A stretch of 5,074 nucleotides of DNA, taken from the NCBI GenBank assembly GCA_030632745.1, contig DAOVUE010000161.1, forward strand, positions 1-5,074, given 5' to 3'. Positions 1 through 4,955 of this stretch are shown here, piece after piece. A program made the translations under genes and the position numbers. Below the pieces are notes generated by a model. That model searched no databases and had not been told where the DNA came from. It saw only the letters and a program-made list of their open reading frames with translations. Position 1 is the stretch's first letter; every line of letters starts with the position of its first letter. Source of the DNA: Pseudomonadota bacterium. GTDB lineage: Bacteria > Pseudomonadota > Gammaproteobacteria > GRL18.

Positions 1-189
1 CCTCGATGGGTGGCAATGTATCTGGCACAGGACATAGCCGCAGCTAAACTTAAAGAAATTGCTGAACTATTTGGCTTAAAAAATGTCGGCAGTATCCCAA
101 CGACCATTAAAAAATTAAAGTGTCTACTGGATAAAGATGAAGTGTTATCGAATACAATTAATAAAATGATTAGTGAATATGATATTTAA
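1..189 (+). CDS. REP-associated (RAYT-type) Y1 transposase-like protein, C-terminal end only
   Basis: This is an open frame running from the window edge to TAA at 187-189, showing 62 residues. The visible part begins PRWVAMYLAQDIAAAKLKEI and continues with a helical segment containing AELFGL, a Ser/Thr-containing helix (SIPTTIKKLK) and a charged tail (LLDKDEVLSNTINKMI). This pattern matches the DnaA-C-terminal-like helix-turn-helix that follows the HUH/Y1 nuclease domain in many REP-associated tyrosine transposases; that is family knowledge, recalled rather than searched. Such proteins bind and nick REP palindromes that carry a GTAG-like tetranucleotide. The catalytic HUH and Tyr residues lie outside the window, so whether the protein is intact cannot be judged. 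A REP-like structure begins less than 30 bases downstream, which supports the assignment. The alternative is another DnaA-C-like DNA-binding protein. Confidence 0.72.
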   Translation, partial: PRWVAMYLAQDIAAAKLKEIAELFGLKNVGSIPTTIKKLKCLLDKDEVLSNTINKMISEYDI

Positions 190-216
190 CCCCTTTACTC
201 TTTAAATAACTCAGTT

Positions 217-275
217 GGATCGCACCCCAAGGGCACTTCCTTCGGGGCGTAGCGTGAATGACTAAGGTGCGGTAG
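217..275. repeat. REP-like structured element with GTAG motifs, downstream of the RAYT gene
   Basis: The core is an imperfect hairpin. CCCCAAGG (225-232) pairs with CCTT-C-GGGG (239-247) around a 6-base loop, with one bulged C at 243. A second, longer-range perfect inverted repeat, CGCACC (221-226) with GGTGCG (266-271), encloses it and shares bases with the inner stem. GTAG occurs immediately after the hairpin (249-252) and again after the outer repeat (272-275). REP elements mobilised by RAYT proteins are short GC-rich palindromes with an adjacent GTAG/GTGG-type tetranucleotide and commonly flank the RAYT gene, so position and composition both fit. Only one copy is visible, so repetitiveness in the genome is inferred. 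An intrinsic terminator is less likely because no T-run follows. Confidence 0.5.
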
Positions 276-286
276 CTGTTCCACGG

Positions 287-316
287 TTGAAAGATGACAT
301 TTATCCTTCTTTTAAT
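287..316 (+). promoter_or_regulatory. Candidate sigma70 promoter for the BASS symporter
   Basis: TTGAAA (287-292, 5 of 6 matches to the -35 consensus) is followed after 18 bases by TTTAAT (311-316, 5 of 6 to the -10 consensus). This would place the transcript start near 323, about 50 bases before the symporter ATG. Nothing else in 276-375 is recognisable. No LysR operator could be identified with confidence. AT-rich intergenic DNA yields such matches by chance, so this is only a candidate. Confidence 0.4.
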
Positions 317-375
317 TATGATACCAACATTAGTACAAGTCGCGTGCGGTCTGTGAAACCAACTGAGAATACGAC

Positions 376-1248
376 ATGAACTTATCCAGTTCAGAAATCC
401 TGCTGATGCCTGTTTTTATGTTCCTACTGATGCTGGGGTTGGGTTCAACGCTTTCTGCAAATAGTTTTTGTCAGCATCTGAGACAACCGGTGCCTGCTAT
501 AATTGGGCTGGTCAGCCAATATGGCTGGATGCCACTGACTTCTCTTATACTGGCTCTGACGCTGGATTTGTCTCCCCCGATAGCTCTGGGACTCATTATC
601 ACCGGTTGTGTGGCAGGTGGACCTATCTCAAACTTCTTCACTTACATCGCACGCGGTGATTTGACACTCAGTGTTTCTATGACAGTCATTTCAACCTTGA
701 GCGGATTTGTGATGATCCCTCTGATGTTGTTAATCTATACGGTCCCATTTATTGGTGCAACAGGAAACAGTAACCTGGAGATTCCTCACGTTAAAATAAT
801 TGCAACATTGCTGGTCATTATTGTACCGGTTGCTCTTGGGATGGCATTACGTCGCCGCAGTCTTATCTGGGCGCGACGGATGGAGCGTGCCGGTTCTATC
901 GCAGGTTTTGCGATGATCGCCGTTATAATCGCTGGTATCCTGTTACGCCATAGTGATACCTTGATGCAAACCGACATCAGTATATATCTTGCGGGCTTGC
1001 TTCTTGCGCCGACAGGTTTTGTACTTGGCTATCTCAGTGCATTGGCAATGGGCCTGGCGGGACCGCAAAGGCGTGCAGTGTCACTGGAAACAGGTTCCCA
1101 GAACGTTCCACTGGCATTGGGCATTATTCTGATCAGCTTCCCGGCGGAAGTGCAGCCGGAAATAATGATTGTTCCGATTATCTATGGTGTCACTATAGTG
1201 CCGCTTACAGGGCTTATAGCCTTGTTGTTTCGACACATTCAAGCTTAA
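376..1248 (+). CDS. BASS/SBF-family sodium-dependent organic anion symporter
   Basis: This 290-residue inner-membrane protein is hydrophobic throughout, with about nine or ten membrane segments (roughly residues 8-25, 40-60, 66-84, 97-122, 139-158, 174-190, 203-227, 243-257 and 262-286). The length suits the bile acid:sodium symporter (BASS/SBF) family. Two family signatures are clear. One is GGPISNFFTYIARGD with following LSVSMT (residues 81-103), which carries the Ser-Asn pair at 85-86. The other is ETGSQNVPLA (238-247), which supplies the Glu and Gln that coordinate sodium in characterised homologues. Family members move bile acids, pyruvate, pantoate/pantothenate and other organic anions with sodium; the substrate here cannot be read. 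An in-frame TGA at 364-366 makes ATG 376 effectively the only start. The ribosome site is weak (GAGAA just upstream). The gene converges on the LysR gene with an 18-base gap. Confidence 0.88.
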   Translation: MNLSSSEILLMPVFMFLLMLGLGSTLSANSFCQHLRQPVPAIIGLVSQYGWMPLTSLILALTLDLSPPIALGLIITGCVAGGPISNFFTYIARGDLTLSVSMTVISTLSGFVMIPLMLLIYTVPFIGATGNSNLEIPHVKIIATLLVIIVPVALGMALRRRSLIWARRMERAGSIAGFAMIAVIIAGILLRHSDTLMQTDISIYLAGLLLAPTGFVLGYLSALAMGLAGPQRRAVSLETGSQNVPLALGIILISFPAEVQPEIMIVPIIYGVTIVPLTGLIALLFRHIQA

Positions 1249-1266
1249 AGGGTGAGGCGTTGCAGG

Positions 1267-2259
1267 CTACCGGTCTTTTTTCGGTTTCGGGACTCTTTTT
1301 AATTTTTTTTTGTCCGGGAACATCTGCTTCATCAATTCCTTGTTTCTTTGTGTTAGTCTGGTTTCTATGCTTCGAGTTAATTCCATAAATTTTATCGCAG
1401 CGGGTGATAGTTGCTGATGTCGTAAATAGATGAAACCGTAGTTGAGCTTCAACCACGAGCGGCGGTATGGTAGAACTTCAATGCTGCCACTTTTCAGCCA
1501 CGGCTCAATTTGTACCGGGGTTGCCATGCCAAAGGCATCGCTTCTTTCGACGATTGATCTTGCCATTACCAAATTATTGACTTCCACGGAAGGAACCAGG
1601 TCGCCGCTATTTTTGCTGATCTTAGTCATGCCGGGAAACAATGTCAGTGCGCGAGGAGGGAGATTAACTGCTGCCAGTGGATACGTATCAAGCTCCGCTT
1701 TTGACACTTTACTGTGCTCAAGTAGTGGATGCCCCTTGCGGCAAAACAAAACCGCCTCGTGCTGCCCGAGTGGTTCAATTGCTAATACTGCATCGTCGTG
1801 CTTTAGTGTGCTGATTTCCGAAATGCCCAGGTCTATGCTTTTTTCAATAATCTGCCGGATTATGAAACGCCATTCATGAATGTTGACCTGACAACTCAGG
1901 TTCGGGTGTAAGCGAATTAACTCTCCTATGGCCCGGCAACCCGATAATTCTGCAGGATAGACTCCCAGGCTAATGTTGAGATGTCCCGCCCCAAGCCCCT
2001 GCAGTTGTTTCATTTCCCGCTGCATTTCCTCTGCTTCACTCACAATGGTTCTGGCTCGAATTAATAAAATCTTGCCAAAATCGGTGGGCACGACTCTGTC
2101 TGTGTTACGGTTGAATAGGACTACCCCCATTGATTTTTCAAGTTGCTGGATGCTGCGTGAAAGTGCAGGCTGCGATATGTTTTGAGCAACAGCAGCACGA
2201 TAAAAATTTCCGTGAGCTTCAAGTGCCAGTGCGTGCTTCAGTTGATTTAATTTAGCCAT
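1267..2259 (-). CDS. LysR-family transcriptional regulator
   Basis: This 330-residue regulator has the LysR-type layout. Residues 5-65 form the winged helix-turn-helix (FYRAAVAQNISQPALSRSIQ, then LEKSMGVVLFNR and PTDFGKILL). Residues 66-90 form the Glu/Gln-rich dimerisation helix. Residues 93-300 form the periplasmic-binding-like effector domain, including DLGISE (143-148) and FCRKGHPLL (172-180). The family binds DNA as a tetramer and responds to small ligands. The protein is longer than the usual 290-310 residues because of a strongly basic tail (residues 305-330, with KKKLKR and PKPKKDR). Upstream of the ATG at 2259 there is no purine-rich ribosome site, and the patatin stop is only 15 bases away, so translation may depend on the upstream gene. 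It ends tail-to-tail with the BASS symporter, a plausible but unproven target; it is not divergent from any visible gene. Confidence 0.93.
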   Translation of the reverse strand: MAKLNQLKHALALEAHGNFYRAAVAQNISQPALSRSIQQLEKSMGVVLFNRNTDRVVPTDFGKILLIRARTIVSEAEEMQREMKQLQGLGAGHLNISLGVYPAELSGCRAIGELIRLHPNLSCQVNIHEWRFIIRQIIEKSIDLGISEISTLKHDDAVLAIEPLGQHEAVLFCRKGHPLLEHSKVSKAELDTYPLAAVNLPPRALTLFPGMTKISKNSGDLVPSVEVNNLVMARSIVERSDAFGMATPVQIEPWLKSGSIEVLPYRRSWLKLNYGFIYLRHQQLSPAAIKFMELTRSIETRLTQRNKELMKQMFPDKKKLKRVPKPKKDR

Positions 2260-2274
2260 GATGGAATTAAGTTA

Positions 2275-3645
2275 TCATAGATTATTCCTGTTTAAGTCAC
2301 TTAGAAGCCTTTTATATTCAGGATTCTGCCTCAACAGAGATTTAGCTGTATCAATCAGCATATCAGCCTGTTCTTTTTCTAAAGAAAAACTGGTTGGAAC
2401 AGCATTGAAATTATTTCTATGCTGTTCATCTTCAATAGCTGTTGCATTGATATTAATATAGTAGGAAGAAATAGGATTTTCTTCAGTTGAAATTGTTTGT
2501 ACCCATTCTTTTAGTTTCTCCTTGAGCAGGACACTGGTTTCTGTATTATATAGGTGCAGTTGTATACTTGTAACCGATGACACAATATCACCGATAGGAG
2601 GTAATGACTGATTGTTACCTATATCGTTCTCACTACGAGTAGAAGCATCAACTACTATCATAACAACTTGTTTAATAGAGGAATACTGGTTCACTTTATT
2701 GTAATATTTATGAGCTCCACCGGATAGGCTGATGTTACGCATAACCGTTCTTAGTCCCAGATTATCTGTAATACCACCATCTACTAAGGTAACATAGGGT
2801 GGATTGTTCTTATCCAGATAAAAATTTAAGGAATCAATTGACTCCTGCAGGCGTAAATCATCTTCTTCATCTGCTTTGATTTCTGCCCGACTCAACCAGC
2901 CGGGTTTTTGAAAGTTACACTCTTCGTGTTTTTTAAGTATAACGGGTGGAAATAATATTGGCACGGCTGATGAGGCGGCAACAGCTCTTGCTACTTTAAA
3001 TTGAGAGAGATCCGAGCATAAAAAATCAAACTGGTTTTGGACAAAAACAAATTGGCTGCTGGAGTTTAAATCAGTGGCATTAATGAGTATAAAAGGACCA
3101 CTGCGCTTCAAATCAGCAAAAGTTTTGCCTCTGAAAATATGTTCATCATAATAATCAATGACCTTTTCTGTCCTGCTCTCTGTAGAAAACATACTGCCAA
3201 TGAAATTTGAGAACGTAAGAACCAGATCGCTCAATTCACCCTGAATATTTTTATAGAGAAAAACATCTTTAAAATCATCAAAAATTTGATCACCAAATAG
3301 TCCATAGTAGGCTGAAGTAAAACTTCCTCCTGAAACAGAACTGATCCGGTCAACCTCATCTAACAAACGAGTTCCATTTCCACTATTTTGGTATTGAGTA
3401 TCTTTTAGCTCTTCCAATACACCATAAGACAAGGCTGCTGCCCGTGTACCTCCCCCGGAAAATGCCAGTAAGAATAAAACATCGCCTAGCGGCTGGTGTT
3501 TTGTGTGTTGAACAGCACTATAACGATGCTCTACTCCAGGCAAGTCCACAACGGCCTCATTTTCTACCTTTGCGATTGCAGAACAAGCAGATAAAAAAGC
3601 ACATAATATTAATATAGAATTTCTTATATTGTTAATTTTAAACAT
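2275..3645 (-). CDS. Patatin-like phospholipase, predicted lipoprotein
   Basis: This is a 456-residue predicted serine lipid acyl hydrolase. The N terminus is a lipoprotein signal: basic start (K3, R8), hydrophobic core, then the lipobox LSAC with the lipidated Cys at 21. Serine at +2 suggests sorting to the outer membrane. The patatin fold follows. The oxyanion-hole motif is FSGGGTRAAALSYG (62-75). The nucleophile elbow is SSVSGGSF (102-109) with Ser105. A third block, RAVAASSAVPILFPP (220-234), is typical of the family. The catalytic Asp289 lies in VDGGITDNLG (288-297). The dyad is therefore complete, although the first Gly of the canonical GxSxG is Ser103. The C-terminal 120 residues match nothing I recognise. 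The start is supported by the signal peptide and a modest AAGG about 10 bases upstream. Likely substrates are phospholipids or other lipid esters. It lies immediately upstream of lysR on the same strand. Confidence 0.92.
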   Translation of the reverse strand: MFKINNIRNSILILCAFLSACSAIAKVENEAVVDLPGVEHRYSAVQHTKHQPLGDVLFLLAFSGGGTRAAALSYGVLEELKDTQYQNSGNGTRLLDEVDRISSVSGGSFTSAYYGLFGDQIFDDFKDVFLYKNIQGELSDLVLTFSNFIGSMFSTESRTEKVIDYYDEHIFRGKTFADLKRSGPFILINATDLNSSSQFVFVQNQFDFLCSDLSQFKVARAVAASSAVPILFPPVILKKHEECNFQKPGWLSRAEIKADEEDDLRLQESIDSLNFYLDKNNPPYVTLVDGGITDNLGLRTVMRNISLSGGAHKYYNKVNQYSSIKQVVMIVVDASTRSENDIGNNQSLPPIGDIVSSVTSIQLHLYNTETSVLLKEKLKEWVQTISTEENPISSYYININATAIEDEQHRNNFNAVPTSFSLEKEQADMLIDTAKSLLRQNPEYKRLLSDLNRNNL

Positions 3646-3696
3646 TGTTCTAAAACCTTAATTTAATTTTTTGTCGTAACATAACCACCCCAGGGG

Positions 3697-3725
3697 ATTA
3701 TAAACTTATCTTACATTTGATAAAA
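3697..3725 (-). promoter_or_regulatory. Candidate promoter for the patatin (and lysR) transcript
   Basis: Read on the minus strand, a perfect TATAAT -10 box lies at 3702-3697. With a 17-base spacer, the -35 position (3725-3720) reads TTTTAT, a poor match, so an activator may be needed. Transcription would start near 3690, about 45 bases upstream of the patatin ATG. The short palindrome CCCC-A-GGGG (3688-3696) sits right at the predicted start point. Confidence 0.45.
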
Positions 3726-3832
3726 CATCCATCATTCAAAACACTCAATATGGACGCTATTACCAATGAACAGACAATTATTTAAAGTGATCGTGATGCG
3801 CTTAGGGTATCACAAATTCTTATATGATGCAT

Positions 3833-3861
3833 TTGACTTCTTTAGATTGATGGCCTAGTAT
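3833..3861 (+). promoter_or_regulatory. Candidate sigma70 promoter for the HAD-family gene
   Basis: TTGACT (3833-3838, 5 of 6 matches to -35) and TAGTAT (3856-3861, 4 of 6 to -10) are separated by exactly 17 bases. The predicted start, near 3868, would leave a leader of only about 18 bases beginning just ahead of the AAGGAG ribosome site. An alternative -10, TATGAT at 3823-3828, has no good -35 partner. Confidence 0.45.
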
Positions 3862-3870
3862 TATTTTTTT

Positions 3871-3889
3871 AAGGAGTATCATGCAATGA
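3871..3889 (+). promoter_or_regulatory. Strong ribosome binding site with two overlapping ATG codons
   Basis: AAGGAG (3871-3876) lies 9 bases before the HAD start ATG at 3886. Another ATG, at 3881, is only 4 bases from the site and opens a two-codon frame (ATG CAA TGA) whose stop overlaps the true start as ATGA. The spacing and the signal peptide that follows favour 3886 as the start of the protein. Confidence 0.7.
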
Positions 3890-4875
3890 ATCGTTTCATT
3901 TTCTTTTTTTTATTTTTTACCCCCATCCAGCTTGTTTTTGCACAAAACCATGATCCCTTACCTTCCTGGAATGGAGGTGATGCAAAAAATAATATTATTC
4001 AATATGTCCAGGCCATAACAGATAGCAAACATCCTGACTATATTAAAGTTGAAGATCGTATTGCTGCATTTGACAATGACGGCACCCTCTGGAGTGAAAA
4101 TCCTTTCTATTTCCAACTGTTTTTTGCCATTGATCGCATTAAAACTCTGGCGCCACAACACCCGGAATGGAAAACTACCCAGCCTTTTAAGGCAGTACTT
4201 GAAAATGATCAGAAAGCATTGCTGGCCAGTGGTAAAGAGGGTCTGCTGAAGCTGGTTATGGCTAGTCATACCGGAATGACGGATGAGGAATTTGATGCGA
4301 TTGTCATTGAATGGATTAATACAGCGCAACACCCTCGTTTTAATCGTCCATTTAAGGAACTCGTTTATCAGCCCATGTTGGAATTATTAGCCTATCTTAG
4401 AGCGAATCAGTTTAAAACGTTTGTAGTGTCCGGTGGTGGTATTGATTTTATGCGTCCCTGGGCAAGTGAAGTGTATGGTATTCCCTCTGAACAGATTATT
4501 GGTTCAAGTATTGTAGTTAAATATAAAGAGGGCAATATTATTCGTCAACCAAAGCTTAATTTTATTGATGATAAAGAAGGCAAACCTGTTGCGATTCATT
4601 ACCATATTGGTAAACGACCTATTGCCGCTTTTGGCAATTCAGATGGTGATTTGGCTATGATGCAGTACACGGATGCTAATAAAAATAAAACCTTTAAAAT
4701 GTATATTCATCATACGGACAGCAAACGAGAGTGGGCTTATGATCGCCAATCACATGTCGGTGCTTTAAATAAGGGATTAGATTATGCCAAAGAACATAAT
4801 TGGAATATCGTGGACATGAAAAGTGACTGGAAATTTGTTTTTCCATTTGAATTAAATGCGCTAAAGCTTAAATAG
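3886..4875 (+). CDS. Exported HAD-superfamily phosphatase-like hydrolase (phosphoserine phosphatase-like)
   Basis: This 329-residue protein carries a Sec signal peptide (very Phe-rich core, residues 3-18, probable cleavage after VFA at 17-19), so it should act in the periplasm. All HAD phosphohydrolase motifs are visible. Motif I is AFDNDGTLW, with nucleophile Asp63 and acid/base Asp65. Motif II is FVVSGGG (179-185), with Ser182. The motif III lysine is probably Lys243 in HIGKRP. Motif IV is FGNSDGDLAMM (249-259), with Asp253 and Asp255 for magnesium. A helical cap of about 110 residues lies between motifs I and II, as in SerB-like C1-cap enzymes. Most HAD phosphatases are cytoplasmic, and export points to scavenging phosphate esters outside the membrane, though the substrate is unknown. 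The gene ends in a terminator, with an exported sulfatase gene next on the same strand. The function beyond 'phosphatase-like' is inference. Confidence 0.88.
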   Translation: MNRFIFFFLFFTPIQLVFAQNHDPLPSWNGGDAKNNIIQYVQAITDSKHPDYIKVEDRIAAFDNDGTLWSENPFYFQLFFAIDRIKTLAPQHPEWKTTQPFKAVLENDQKALLASGKEGLLKLVMASHTGMTDEEFDAIVIEWINTAQHPRFNRPFKELVYQPMLELLAYLRANQFKTFVVSGGGIDFMRPWASEVYGIPSEQIIGSSIVVKYKEGNIIRQPKLNFIDDKEGKPVAIHYHIGKRPIAAFGNSDGDLAMMQYTDANKNKTFKMYIHHTDSKREWAYDRQSHVGALNKGLDYAKEHNWNIVDMKSDWKFVFPFELNALKLK

Positions 4876-4901
4876 GTATCTCTTATAACAGATGCCTTTT
4901 T
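4875..4901 (+). terminator. Rho-independent terminator after the HAD gene
   Basis: GGTATCT (4875-4881) pairs with AGATGCC (4890-4896), giving 7 base pairs including one G-T wobble, around an 8-base loop. TTTTT (4897-4901) follows directly. The stem begins on the last base of the HAD stop codon. It should separate much of the HAD transcription from the sulfatase gene, consistent with the latter having its own promoter. Confidence 0.75.
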
Positions 4902-4928
4902 ATCAAATCATCACAATGTTGTGATAAT
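4900..4928 (+). promoter_or_regulatory. Candidate promoter for the sulfatase gene
   Basis: TTATCA (4900-4905, 4 of 6 matches to -35) and GATAAT (4923-4928, 5 of 6 to -10) are spaced by 17 bases. A TGT just before the -10 forms an extended -10. Transcription would start near 4935, about 20 bases before the sulfatase ATG. The spacer and the -10 are overlapped by a perfect palindrome (4910-4925). Confidence 0.5.
4910..4925. promoter_or_regulatory. Perfect palindrome, candidate operator
   Basis: ATCACAA (4910-4916) and TTGTGAT (4919-4925) are perfect inverted repeats around a TG spacer. The site covers the -35/-10 spacer and the first bases of the -10 box of the sulfatase promoter, the position expected of a repressor operator. 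It is not a CRP box: the half-sites are in the opposite order (TCACA before TGTGA). No T-run follows, so it is not a terminator. The regulator is unknown. Confidence 0.5.
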
Positions 4929-4955
4929 CTCATGATGTAAAAACAGGGGAAATAC

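Larger units (their letters stand above)
3646..3885. other. Divergent intergenic region between patatin and HAD genes
   Basis: This AT-rich gap of 240 bases separates two diverging genes. It holds the minus-strand TATAAT promoter (3697-3725), the small CCCC/GGGG palindrome (3688-3696), a plus-strand promoter for the HAD gene (3833-3861) and an ATCACAA heptamer at 3809-3815. A 30-codon open frame (3766-3858, beginning MNRQLFKVIV) is present but lacks a ribosome site. No RNA gene, insertion sequence or strong hairpin is evident. Confidence 0.6.

Noticed and set aside
225..247. Intrinsic terminator of the RAYT gene
   Set aside because: The hairpin is followed by GTAGCG rather than a T-run, so a REP-like reading fits better.
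468..977. Short frames inside the BASS gene (468-659 +, 786-977 -)
   Set aside because: Both are alternative-frame shadows of a well-supported membrane protein gene.
1249..1315. Possible bidirectional terminator between the BASS and LysR genes
   Set aside because: There are T-runs at 1275-1280, 1295-1299 and 1303-1311, but the only stem I find (ACCG/CGGT, 4 pairs) is too weak, and the runs are explained by Lys codons of lysR.
1214..1456. Minus-strand frame overlapping the lysR 3' end and the BASS end
   Set aside because: It is an out-of-frame shadow of lysR spanning the convergent junction, with no domain.
1442..1879. Plus-strand open frame of 145 codons
   Set aside because: It lies wholly antisense to the LysR gene, whose frame encodes clear family motifs. 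The plus-strand translation is Ser/Cys-rich, with no recognisable domain and no ribosome site.
3958..4332. Minus-strand open frame of 124 codons
   Set aside because: It is antisense to the HAD gene, across motif I and the cap region. The translation resembles no family and has no promoter or ribosome site of its own.
4910..4925. CRP binding site
   Set aside because: The half-site order is TCACA then TGTGA with a short gap, the reverse of the TGTGA-N6-TCACA consensus.
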